Shown piece by piece: positions 1 through 6,807 of a stretch of 7,487 nucleotides of DNA (position 1 is the first letter of the stretch; each line of letters begins with the position of its first letter). The position numbers and the translations under genes are program-made. Origin of the DNA: Treponema sp. (GTDB taxonomy: Bacteria; Spirochaetota; Spirochaetia; Treponematales; Treponemataceae); contig JAEEKM010000033.1 of the NCBI GenBank assembly GCA_016282455.1, positions 1 to 7,487 of the forward strand. Direction: 5' to 3'. A model generated the notes under the pieces. It saw nothing but the letters and a program-made list of their open reading frames with translations. It was not told the origin of the DNA and did no database searches.

Positions 1-1938
1 CTTCTTGCTCCAGAGGACGAAAGTGTTTTAAAACAGTTTGCAGGAATTCTTCTTACCGCAGAAAAAATGAATGCCGCAAGCCAGCGCATAAAAAAAGCCT
101 TTGATAAAAATCCTGATGACGTGGAAACCCTGAATCTTCTTGGTCAGTATTACATTTGCACCGGTGATGAACAGAAAGCAAAAGGCTGTTTTAAAAAGAT
201 TGACGCAATTGATCCAACCTACACCGCACACTTCCGCGATGGTGGAAAAAGATACAAGCAGATTGGAGATGCAAAAAAAGCAGAAGAATTTCTTTCCTCC
301 TACACTCAGAAAAATCCGGGCGACACCCTTGCCCTTACACTTCTTGCTTCCGTTTATGAAAGTCAGAATAAATTTGCGGATGCATTAAAGTGCTACAAGC
401 AACTTTCTGATACCGACAGTGAGAATGTTGCTTCAAAGACAGGAATACAGAGACTTAACAAAAAAATCCTTTCTGCAAATTCCTCAATTCCACCCGAAGA
501 TATTGATTTAACTACTCTCTTAAATGACTCCGGTGACGTGGACTTTGATATAGACATTGCCCCTTCCTTTGCACCTGCCGAAGATGATGACCTTGCCATG
601 CCGCTTCCTGAAACAGAAACTGCCATTGCTCCTGTGGAAGAAAACATGGAACTTAACGAAGAGAAAGCCGCAGATGAATTAAATGAACTTCTGGATGAAA
701 AACCAAAAGAAGATTTTATGGATGCCGCTGATTTTAACGATGACAGTGTAGATGCACTTGATCCGGATCAGCTGGACCAGGAAGAGGAAGAGATTAATTC
801 TTCCCGTGAAGGAAATGATCTGGAAAGTCTTGCCGACAGTGACATTGATGATGACTCAATTGAAAATGCACTCGACGACTTTATGCTTGCCAACAGCGAC
901 AACAGTGTAGCTTCAGAAAACTCTCCGCTTGAAGATGACATGGACATTGGTTTTGAAGACGAGGAGATTGAACAGGATGACTCAAGTCCTGTAACGGAAA
1001 TTGCTCCCTTTGAAGATGAACCTGTGGCAGAAGAAATTCCTCCTGTTGAAGAAGAAGAGTTGATGGATGGTTTTGACACTCCCATTAAGCCAATGCCTGA
1101 AGCCGAGCCTGCAAAAGAGGTTCCCGCTGTGGAAGAAGAGCCTTATGAAACTCCTCTCGTTACAGAGGAAAAAGAAGAAGCCTCTCCTGAAGAAACTCCT
1201 GTTCCAGAAATGGAAAGTGCACCTGTAGAAGAAAGCATTCCTCTTGAAAACGAAGAGGAAGTAATTCCAGAAATGGAAAGCGTACCAGAAATGGAAAGTG
1301 TACCTGAAATGGAAAGTGCACCGGTAGAAGAAAGCATTCCTCTTGAAAAAGAAGAGGACCTCATTCCGGAAGAAATTAGCCCTGTAGAAGAAGAACTTAT
1401 TTCTGAAGAAGCCGCACCTGCAGAAGAAAGCATCCCTCTTGAAAAAGAAGACGTTTTCCTTTCAGAACCGGAAGTAGAAAATCTTCCTGCATCTCCCGTA
1501 ACAAAAGCTCCACTTGAAGAAATAAAACTTGAGAGTGAAGGCGAAGTAGAAAAAGAGACTGCAGTTGAGTTTGAAGAACCCCTCTTTGAAGACCAGTCTT
1601 CCCTTGAGGCATACAGACTTTTTACAAAACTAAAAGATTTGTGTCAGTATCTTCCGGAAGAAGTACAGAAGGATTTTTCAGACAGCGGAAAAAAACTCCA
1701 GCTTGATTATGTAATTTCAAGACTCTCCGGACGTGACGGACTTTTAAAAACTGCCGCCACCCTAAGAACCCTTAATGACGACACAGACGAAGTTCCCGAA
1801 AGCGGACTTACCCTTGTGAAAAAAGTTTTCCAGGAAATGCTTCCCTATGTAAGAAGCCTTCCTCAGGCAGATACAGCCCAGGCCCTGGAAAAAGAAATCA
1901 ATCTTGTGCTGGAAAGATTACAGGCGGAAAATCTTTGA
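1..1938 (+). CDS. TPR protein with long acidic Glu/Pro-rich repeat linker (5'-partial)
   Basis: The reading frame is open from base 1, so the gene starts before the window; the ATG at 67 is internal, because TPR-like helical sequence already precedes it. Of the 645 residues seen, three TPR units fit a 34-residue register exactly: residues 38-71, 72-105 and 106-139, each starting with Pro. TPRs normally mediate protein-protein contacts. Residues about 140-530 are a low-complexity acidic linker rich in Glu, Asp and Pro, including a 33-residue tandem repeat. The last 110 or so residues (from SSLEAYRLF) are a compact, probably helical domain ending in a Leu/Glu-rich helix. No membrane segment or signal peptide is visible in the part present. 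Its stop overlaps the convergent peptidase gene. TPR-plus-acidic-linker proteins are familiar in treponemes, but I cannot assign a specific role; scaffold or periplasm/membrane-associated adaptor is only a guess. Confidence 0.85.
   Translation, partial: LLAPEDESVLKQFAGILLTAEKMNAASQRIKKAFDKNPDDVETLNLLGQYYICTGDEQKAKGCFKKIDAIDPTYTAHFRDGGKRYKQIGDAKKAEEFLSSYTQKNPGDTLALTLLASVYESQNKFADALKCYKQLSDTDSENVASKTGIQRLNKKILSANSSIPPEDIDLTTLLNDSGDVDFDIDIAPSFAPAEDDDLAMPLPETETAIAPVEENMELNEEKAADELNELLDEKPKEDFMDAADFNDDSVDALDPDQLDQEEEEINSSREGNDLESLADSDIDDDSIENALDDFMLANSDNSVASENSPLEDDMDIGFEDEEIEQDDSSPVTEIAPFEDEPVAEEIPPVEEEELMDGFDTPIKPMPEAEPAKEVPAVEEEPYETPLVTEEKEEASPEETPVPEMESAPVEESIPLENEEEVIPEMESVPEMESVPEMESAPVEESIPLEKEEDLIPEEISPVEEELISEEAAPAEESIPLEKEDVFLSEPEVENLPASPVTKAPLEEIKLESEGEVEKETAVEFEEPLFEDQSSLEAYRLFTKLKDLCQYLPEEVQKDFSDSGKKLQLDYVISRLSGRDGLLKTAATLRTLNDDTDEVPESGLTLVKKVFQEMLPYVRSLPQADTAQALEKEINLVLERLQAENL
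1204..1500 (+). repeat. Three copies of a 99-bp (33-residue) tandem repeat in the acidic linker
   Basis: Units start at 1204, 1303 and 1402, exactly 99 bp apart. Each carries the core APxEESIPLE(K/N)E. Units 1 and 2 differ at only three of their first 51 bases, so that duplication looks recent; unit 3 is more diverged (SEEAAPAEESIPLEKED) and its second half no longer resembles the others. The period is a multiple of three, so copy number can change without breaking the frame. Confidence 0.85.
1267..1320 (+). repeat. Three 18-bp direct repeats encoding PEMES(V/A)
   Basis: Copies at 1267, 1285 and 1303 encode PEMESV, PEMESV and PEMESA. They differ only in codon third positions and in the last codon. 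They straddle the boundary between the first and second 99-bp units, so a short repeat has expanded inside a longer one. Slippage or unequal recombination is the likely origin. Confidence 0.85.
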
Positions 1939-3054
1939 GTTTGTAAGAAACTCGTTTCCACTTTCTGTAATAAGGACGTCGTTTTCAAGGCGGCATCCAC
2001 CCAGCCTGGGGTCGTAAAGCCCCGGTTCCAGAGTGACAATGTTTCCCGGCTCAAAGAGAGTGTCCTCTTTAGCCCGCCAGGAGACAAAAGGCGCTTCATG
2101 AATTTCAAGACCAGTTCCGTGCCCCAGACCATGGGGCATTTTTTTTCCTGCTTCTTTAAAAATCTCATCCGCCTTATTTGCCGCATCCTTAACCCTTTTT
2201 CCGGGAAGATAAAGTTTTCTGCATTCTTCCACTGCTTTTTCCACAAGATCCAGAACTTCCGTCTGTTCTGCGCTCAAAGGCCCCCGTGCAATGGTAATAG
2301 TGCAGTCGCTTGCATATCCCTCGTAGCAAACCCCGTAGTCCAGAATGGAAAGTCCCTTTGTTCCCCAGGGCTCAGAGGTATAGCCCGGGAAAGCATGTAT
2401 GGCATGGCTTCGTGATGGACCTGCCGCAAGTGTGTCAAAACTGGTTCTCTCGCAGCCTTCTTCCCTCAGTCTTTTTTCAATAAAGAGCGCCACGTCACTT
2501 TCTGTTTTAAAAGCACCCGAGTTAAGAAAGTTTACAATGTCATCTGTCATGCGGCTTGTAATTTCACAGGCCTTACGGGTACAGGCAATTTCATATTCAT
2601 CTTTTACAGAACGGTTATTTATCACAAACTGATGAAGAGAATCTTTTTTGCAGACAAGTTCCCAGTCAGGGAGCGCTTCTTTAAAAGTTGCAAAGTCAAG
2701 GTAAGTGGTGCTTTCCGGCAGGACAAGTTTTCCGCCCTTTGCAAGTTCTTTTTTTAGAATTTCTTTTGCGGCAGTAAACTCACTGTTTGTAAAATTTGTG
2801 TAGGGGATCACTTCGTCTGCAAAGGCACGTTCGTTTGCAAGGTTAATGTCCCAGGGAGAGAGAATGGTTTTTCCTGCGGCAGTAATTATGAGAACTGCGT
2901 CGGTGGGATGTCCTGTAAGGTAACGCAGGGCAGGTTCCCTTTTGTCTTCGCTGTCGTGAAAAAATACTGCATCAATATTATGTTCGTTCAGGTAAGAAAC
3001 AATTTTATCTACCCGTCTTCTGTAAATTTCTTTCAGGTTAAAGTTTGCGCTCAT
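1918..3054 (-). CDS. M24-family metallopeptidase (Xaa-Pro aminopeptidase/prolidase type)
   Basis: A complete 378-residue protein with the pita-bread fold of the M24 family, which removes residues from peptide N-termini next to proline. The N-terminal creatinase-like domain covers about residues 1-145 and the catalytic domain about 150-378. All five expected metal ligands are visible: D239 (ILDYG), D250 (ASDCT), H312 (GLGHGTG), E343 (TLEPG) and E357 (RLEND). H220 (SHAIHAF) fits the conserved substrate-site histidine. There is no signal peptide, so it should be cytoplasmic. Its ATG overlaps the murJ stop as ATGA, and an AAGGAGG lies 8 bases before the start, so translation is probably coupled but also efficient by itself. 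Its 3' end overlaps the convergent TPR gene by 21 bp. Whether it prefers Xaa-Pro dipeptides or longer peptides cannot be told from sequence; the PepQ/PepP-like label is by family only. Confidence 0.93.
   Translation of the reverse strand: MSANFNLKEIYRRRVDKIVSYLNEHNIDAVFFHDSEDKREPALRYLTGHPTDAVLIITAAGKTILSPWDINLANERAFADEVIPYTNFTNSEFTAAKEILKKELAKGGKLVLPESTTYLDFATFKEALPDWELVCKKDSLHQFVINNRSVKDEYEIACTRKACEITSRMTDDIVNFLNSGAFKTESDVALFIEKRLREEGCERTSFDTLAAGPSRSHAIHAFPGYTSEPWGTKGLSILDYGVCYEGYASDCTITIARGPLSAEQTEVLDLVEKAVEECRKLYLPGKRVKDAANKADEIFKEAGKKMPHGLGHGTGLEIHEAPFVSWRAKEDTLFEPGNIVTLEPGLYDPRLGGCRLENDVLITESGNEFLTNSKIFRL
2120..2146 (+). terminator. Rho-independent terminator for the TPR gene, inside the peptidase gene
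   Basis: A perfect 7-bp stem TGCCCCA/TGGGGCA with a 5-base loop (GACCA) is followed directly by eight T on the plus strand. It lies 182 bases after the TPR stop and is the first strong terminator downstream of it. On the other strand the same bases encode the KKMPHGLGHG region of the peptidase, including metal ligand H312. It could be a chance product of that codon string, but stem, loop and T-run are all of textbook quality. Confidence 0.7.
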
Positions 3055-4646
3055 GCTTCTTTCCTCCTTGTGAATTTATCTGTAAGAGTTTTTAGTACAG
3101 GATCTTTTGTAAGTGCCATGAGGGTAATTCCAATCGCTCCAAATAAAAGTGCGGTGAGTAAAAGGGGAAGTCCCTGTGAAAGAAGTCTGTTGTGGCCTTC
3201 AAGAAGTGCTATGAGTCTGGGCCTTAAAAAATAAACCGGCAGTGCTGCAATAAGGGAGAAGACAATCATTCTTAATGAATAAAGAAGGGATGAACGGACA
3301 ACGCTTCCAACTTCTATTGTAGGTGTGCGGCGTAAAAAAATAAAAAGAACTACCATGTTCACAATGCTTGCAACAGTAAGGGCAAGTGCAATGCCTTTAC
3401 CGCCCATGGGTTTTATGAGAAGGCTTGCAAGAAGAATGTTCACTGCAAAGTTTATGAGGCCTGCAATGGTGGGGCTTTTTGTGTTCTGCTGTGCATAAAA
3501 GGCAGGTGCAATGATTCTGTTCACTGCAATAAAGAATAGTCCTGCTATGTGAAAGTTAAAAACTTCTTCCGTCATCTTGATTGAGTTTGCATCAAACTTT
3601 CCGCTTGCAAAAACCAGGGTGATGATGTTTTCTCCCATAACAAGGGAATAGAAGGTAATGGGAATTGCAATCAGTGCCATGATTCTTATTGACTGGGTGA
3701 GCAGGGAGTTAAACTTGCTCCACTCATCTTTTTTTGCATAGCCTGTAAGGTCAGGAAGAATTACTGTTCCGATTGTAACTGCGCAGATTCCAAGAATGAG
3801 TTCCTGTAAGCGCAGGGAATACTGCAAACTGGAAACAACTCCTTCGCCTGCCCGTGTGGCAAGAGCAGAACTTACAATGTCATTTAACTGATAGCCTGCC
3901 ATGCCGATGATTGTGGGACCTACGAGGGCGAGCACTTTTTTTGTTCCGGGATTTGTAAAGGCGTTTTTAAGGCTTGTAAAGGCAACCTTCCATTTTAGTT
4001 TTAATACAAAGGGCAGCTGGAAAAGAGCCTGTATACTTCCGCCGGAGATTACACCGATTGCCATTGCACGGGCGGGGTTTGCAGTGTGGGGGGCAAGAAT
4101 GTAAGTTGCGGCAATAACGATCGAGTTAAAGAGAATGGGGGTAAAACCCGAAGGAGAAAATATTCTGTGGGCGTTAAGAATTCCCTGAAAAAGTGCGGCG
4201 ACTGAAATGACCACAAGATAGGGGAACATTATTCTTGTAAGAACAGCCGCTTCCTTCATGGCAAGGGCATCGCTTGATTTGTAAAAGATGCGTAGAATGT
4301 AGGGAGTAAAAATCATTCCCAGGGTAACAAAACATACCGTAAGAAAAGTTACAAGGGTGAAGGTTGAGTTTATGAAAAGCTGGGTTCTCTCTTTGTTTTC
4401 GTCACTGTCCCCTTCTTCCATATAACCTTTGAAAGTCGGAATGAATGCAACGGAAACGGAGTTCTCTGCAAACAGGCGGCGGAATAAATTGGGAATCATG
4501 AATGCAATGCCGAATGCATCTGAATAGGAGGAGGTTCCCAAAAACTTTGCTTTTGTCATTTCCCTTATCAAACCAAGAATGCGGGAAAAAAGTGTGAGCA
4601 CAGAAAGGGAAAGTCCCTTTGCCAAAAGAGAACGTTTTTTTGCCAT
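3051..4646 (-). CDS. murJ: Lipid II flippase MurJ (MviN family)
   Basis: This 531-residue polytopic membrane protein flips undecaprenyl-linked peptidoglycan precursor (lipid II) across the inner membrane, an essential step of wall synthesis. Length and the many hydrophobic segments match the 14-helix MOP-superfamily fold. Signature sites are present: SRILGLIRE (R22, R28, matching E. coli R18, R24), SDAF (D43, matching D39), IPNLFRRLFAE (N53, R56, R57, E61) and PAFYAQQNTKSP at about 381-392. The start is forced: a TAG lies two codons upstream in frame, and KRSLL after the first Met matches the family N-terminus. No Shine-Dalgarno is visible before it, so its translation may depend on the upstream gene, 52 bases away. 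The stop overlaps the next gene as ATGA. The spirochaete wall is thin but made of peptidoglycan, so the role is expected to be conserved. Confidence 0.95.
   Translation of the reverse strand: MAKKRSLLAKGLSLSVLTLFSRILGLIREMTKAKFLGTSSYSDAFGIAFMIPNLFRRLFAENSVSVAFIPTFKGYMEEGDSDENKERTQLFINSTFTLVTFLTVCFVTLGMIFTPYILRIFYKSSDALAMKEAAVLTRIMFPYLVVISVAALFQGILNAHRIFSPSGFTPILFNSIVIAATYILAPHTANPARAMAIGVISGGSIQALFQLPFVLKLKWKVAFTSLKNAFTNPGTKKVLALVGPTIIGMAGYQLNDIVSSALATRAGEGVVSSLQYSLRLQELILGICAVTIGTVILPDLTGYAKKDEWSKFNSLLTQSIRIMALIAIPITFYSLVMGENIITLVFASGKFDANSIKMTEEVFNFHIAGLFFIAVNRIIAPAFYAQQNTKSPTIAGLINFAVNILLASLLIKPMGGKGIALALTVASIVNMVVLFIFLRRTPTIEVGSVVRSSLLYSLRMIVFSLIAALPVYFLRPRLIALLEGHNRLLSQGLPLLLTALLFGAIGITLMALTKDPVLKTLTDKFTRRKEA
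3063..3069 (-). promoter_or_regulatory. Strong ribosome binding site for the peptidase gene, inside murJ
   Basis: The minus strand reads AAGGAGG, fully complementary to the 16S rRNA tail, 8 bases before the ATG at 3054. It fixes that start and lies within the last codons of murJ. Confidence 0.85.
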
Positions 4647-4698
4647 GGGCTAATTTTAATGCGCTTTTACTTTTCTTTCAATAAGTAGATTTGTGGTC

Positions 4699-5781
4699 TT
4701 ATTTTGCAAAAGAGTCGTTGAGCTGTTTCTGAAGATCCTGTTCAAGAACAAAACGAATGAAGTGGTCTTCCAGTGTTTTCTTTGGTCCGTCAAGATGAAG
4801 TCTCTGGCGGGCACGGGCATTGTCACGGCGCACTGTGTAAAGGAGGTAGAAGTCGCGGTAGTCAAGGCTGATGTCTGTTTTTACACGCTCTCCAAGATAG
4901 GTTCCCACTTCGTCACGACCTATTGCCTTTACGCCCTGAGTTTGAAGAATGTGCCTTAAGCGGAGAATCTGCTCGTAGGAAATGCCGAACAAAAACTCTT
5001 CCATGGCTCTGGAAACTTCACTGTCACCAAGTTTTGCCTTTATGAACTGAGTCCACTGTTCACCCATCTGAATGCTCACAAGAAGAAGTTCACTTGTTCC
5101 CATCATTGTTCCAAAAGCAGGAGCAAGGGTACGGCGGGCAGACCATACGGACTGGAGAACCGGTGCAATGTCAGAAATAGTCTGGTCAGAACGGTGTTCC
5201 CAAAGAATGATAAGGGAGGTTGCAAGCTGACGCCTAAGTTCGCGGGGAAGATTTTTGTCGCGGATAAGGTTTAAGTAAACGTCTTCTGCCATGAGGGTAA
5301 ACATCATTGAAACCGTTTCGTCAGCATAAGCCTTTATTTCTTTTTCATCCATGTGGGCATAGTCTCGGGCAAGCTTTGACATGGAATAGAAAGTGTGGAT
5401 TTTTGCCACAAGAAAGCCTTTGCCCAGAATTGCCTTTGACGGCATGTGAAGGGTTGTATCACCGTCTTCCGTGTAAGACATGATGCTTTCTACAAGTGCT
5501 TCAGGTGTACGCACGGAAGATGTGAGGTTTTGTTTTTCAAGCAGGGAAGGGAACTGAGCAATTGACTTTGCCAGGGCGGAAATGTCCCTCAGTCTGTTTT
5601 CAATGCGTTCAATTCTTTCGGGGGCGTTTTTGTGGAGACTGTCTAAAAGTTTTTTGACAAGGGTTTCCTGATGCTTTGTAAGAACGACAATGCCTGTCTG
5701 CACTTCGTCCCTTTTCAGGTCTTCCGCATCAAAGAATGTGTCTATGCTTATGTTCTCAAACTGTAAATTCAAGTTTTCCAT
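4699..5781 (-). CDS. Conserved-looking all-helical protein of unknown function, first gene of murJ operon
   Basis: I do not recognise this 360-residue protein. It is predominantly helical, with heptad-like charged stretches (for example around KHQETLVKKLLDSL and RIERIENRLRDISALAKS), no signal peptide, no membrane segment and no obvious catalytic motif. Several stretches are rich in aromatic and Arg residues (IILWEHRSDQ, VWSARRTLAPAFG, DFYLLYTVRRDNARARQR). The frame continues upstream to a TTG at 5799, giving 366 residues, but a good promoter's predicted transcription start falls at about 5799, so ATG 5781 is preferred; the nearby GGTAAAGG is a close-spaced, imperfect ribosome site. It lies 52 bases before murJ on the same strand and probably shares its transcript, which hints at a link to envelope biogenesis by context only. 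It may be a lineage-specific spirochaete family. Confidence 0.85.
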   Translation of the reverse strand: MENLNLQFENISIDTFFDAEDLKRDEVQTGIVVLTKHQETLVKKLLDSLHKNAPERIERIENRLRDISALAKSIAQFPSLLEKQNLTSSVRTPEALVESIMSYTEDGDTTLHMPSKAILGKGFLVAKIHTFYSMSKLARDYAHMDEKEIKAYADETVSMMFTLMAEDVYLNLIRDKNLPRELRRQLATSLIILWEHRSDQTISDIAPVLQSVWSARRTLAPAFGTMMGTSELLLVSIQMGEQWTQFIKAKLGDSEVSRAMEEFLFGISYEQILRLRHILQTQGVKAIGRDEVGTYLGERVKTDISLDYRDFYLLYTVRRDNARARQRLHLDGPKKTLEDHFIRFVLEQDLQKQLNDSFAK

Positions 5782-5805
5782 AGCCTTTACCAGTTCCAAT
5801 TACTC

Positions 5806-5833
5806 AGTATAACACAATCACGCTTAAAATCAA
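5806..5833 (-). promoter_or_regulatory. Sigma70-type promoter of the helical protein-murJ-peptidase operon
   Basis: Minus strand: TTGATT (5833-5828), a 16-base spacer, then an extended -10 TGTTATACT whose hexamer TATACT is at 5811-5806. The expected transcription start is near 5799, giving a leader of only about 18 bases before ATG 5781. The -35 starts four bases past the stop of the regulator gene, and no terminator lies between, so read-through from the regulator may also feed the operon. Confidence 0.6.
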
Positions 5834-5836
5834 CTA

Positions 5837-6436
5837 TCAGAAGTAGGTGCGCAGGATAATTCCCTGATCGTAATTTCCGAAGCCCTTGCCAAAGATGTTC
5901 ATGCCGCCCATGTGCTCGGCATCTTCTTTAACTCCAACACGGACTCTTATGGAATGATGTTCGCTGATTTTTAAGTCTTCAAGTGTGACGTTGGAAATTT
6001 TCACTCCGTCAATGAAGGTTCCCTTGTCTGTAACGGTCCAGTGTTTTAAAAGCCCGTACTGACTTCCTTCAAGTTTCCACCAGAGGGGAGTGTATTTACC
6101 GCGCTTGTCACCGTAGTCGCCGGGGCAAACCCAGGTTCCGATTTCTGTTTTGTTTACCCACATGGTAATGTCGCTTGGCCAGTTAACGTTTGTTCCGGGA
6201 GTTTCACTTGAAAGTTCAAGGCTCACTTCCAGTTTTGTTACGGTTTTTTCTTCGTACTTTGTGTTGTTTGGGAATTTGTATTCAACGCTTCCTGATCCGC
6301 ACCACAAAAGTCCTGCCTTCATGCGCTCCGGGTTAAGGAAACTGTCGGGAAAGTCAAGAAAGCCGATTATGTGCTCTGTAGAACAAAGTCCGCAGGGGGC
6401 AGTGACGGTGTAGTCTGTAAAAATACCGATTGGCAT
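5837..6436 (-). CDS. C-terminal effector-like domain of the interrupted regulator
   Basis: The part after the TGA, shown from its first ATG (199 residues, MPIGIF); 30 more in-frame codons lie between the TGA and this Met. Visible motifs: VTAPCGLCS, FLNPERMKAGLLWCG, SSETPGTNVNWPSDITMWVN, GTWVCPGDYGDKRGKYTPLWW, SQYGLLK, GTFIDGVKISNVTLEDL and FGKGFGNYDQGIILR. The predicted make-up is beta-rich with many Trp, Gly and Asn, which resembles a carbohydrate-binding jelly roll more than an enzyme; that is inference. I recall this arrangement only fused behind ArsR-like helices, where it presumably senses a ligand. Independent expression is doubtful because no good ribosome site precedes ATG 6436. Confidence 0.6.
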   Translation of the reverse strand: MPIGIFTDYTVTAPCGLCSTEHIIGFLDFPDSFLNPERMKAGLLWCGSGSVEYKFPNNTKYEEKTVTKLEVSLELSSETPGTNVNWPSDITMWVNKTEIGTWVCPGDYGDKRGKYTPLWWKLEGSQYGLLKHWTVTDKGTFIDGVKISNVTLEDLKISEHHSIRVRVGVKEDAEHMGGMNIFGKGFGNYDQGIILRTYF

Positions 6437-6526
6437 TTCTACTTCTATAAAGTCTTCCGTTGTGTTCTGTTTTTCCGGGAACTGAACCAGCAGTTCTCTG
6501 AACGAAGGGCGGCATACCTTCTGATT

Positions 6527-6775
6527 TCATTTTGTTGCTTTTACAGACTCTGTAACAATGAGTACTGCTTCCTCAAGAATGGAAATGTGGGTGGCCACTG
6601 TTGACTGGGGAAGGTTGAGGGCGTCGGCAATTTCATTGATGTTGAGGGTCTTGTCGCGCAAAAGATTAAGCATCTGGATTCTTGGTTCTGATGCCAGTGC
6701 CTTAAGTTTGTTCATATCCTCAATGGGGTTAATGACCATTGTGGATTCTACATCTGAACTGTTTGTATTCTCCAT
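6527..6775 (-). CDS. Winged-helix (ArsR-type) DNA-binding fragment, 82 residues
   Basis: This is the part translated if TGA 6529-6527 acts as a stop. Residues about 21-40 (MNKLKALASEPRIQMLNLLR) form helix 1, NINEIADALN helix 2, and LPQSTVATHISILEEA the turn and recognition helix; VLIVTESVKATK begins the wing. The stop falls within the wing hairpin, so the fragment would lack the wing's second strand and the whole sensory half; it might still dimerise weakly but probably would not regulate normally. The ATG start is well supported: GGAGAGG lies 6 bases upstream, and the 20 residues before the domain are an ordinary polar lead-in. Confidence 0.7.
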   Translation of the reverse strand: MENTNSSDVESTMVINPIEDMNKLKALASEPRIQMLNLLRDKTLNINEIADALNLPQSTVATHISILEEAVLIVTESVKATK

Positions 6776-6781
6776 TTATTT

Positions 6782-6788
6782 CCTCTCC
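6782..6788 (-). promoter_or_regulatory. Ribosome binding site of the regulator gene
   Basis: Minus strand GGAGAGG, 6 bases before ATG 6775. It decides the start of the winged-helix reading frame and shows that the gene retains working initiation signals despite the internal stop. Confidence 0.8.
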
Positions 6789-6807
6789 ACCGTTTTGTAT
6801 CAAACTA

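Larger units (their letters stand above)
5837..6775 (-). pseudogene. ArsR-type winged-helix regulator with C-terminal domain, interrupted by in-frame TGA
   Basis: Both halves share one frame; a single TGA (6529-6527, codon 83) separates an N-terminal winged helix from about 229 further residues. With the TGA read through, the product is 312 residues, the usual size I recall for ArsR-like regulators whose C-terminal half carries MPIGxxxDxxVxPxCGL and NWPSDI motifs. In that family the residues at this point read roughly K-x-G-x-QK-(I/V)-C; here KATK, TGA, NQKVC, so TGA most simply replaces a Gly GGA codon by one base change. Nothing else is broken: no frameshift, conserved motifs intact to the end. 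So it is a very recent nonsense mutation, a sequencing error, or functional read-through or reinitiation. TGG encodes Trp in this gene and TGA ends neighbouring genes, which rules out a recoded genetic code. It is codirectional with the adjacent hydrolase gene, suggesting (inference) sugar-linked regulation. Confidence 0.75.

Noticed and set aside
768..1433. Long Ser-rich antisense frames opposite the TPR linker.
   Set aside because: GAA/GAG-rich codons read backwards give TTC/CTC and, out of frame, TCT/TCA Ser codons; these are shadows of the acidic repeats.
1840..1917. Possible minus-strand terminator GCCT-GAGGA-AGGC followed by TTCTTA in the TPR 3' end.
   Set aside because: Only a 4-bp stem and no real T-run; too weak to call.
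2098..2632. Plus-strand frames opposite the peptidase gene.
   Set aside because: They lie wholly antisense to a gene with all five metal ligands intact and have no domain-like sequence.
4656..4865. Minus-strand 69-codon frame between murJ and the helical gene.
   Set aside because: It overlaps most of the last 167 bases of the helical protein gene in another frame and has low-complexity, non-family-like sequence.
6479..6529. TGA 6529-6527 as a selenocysteine codon: a perfect GAACTG/CAGTTC stem with loop CTGGTT lies downstream at 6496-6479, and treponemes can make selenoproteins.
   Set aside because: The loop's first G is about 38 bases from the TGA, at or beyond the usual bacterial SECIS range, and is the third loop base. 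The position aligns with a wing Gly, not a redox Cys. A nonsense change is simpler.
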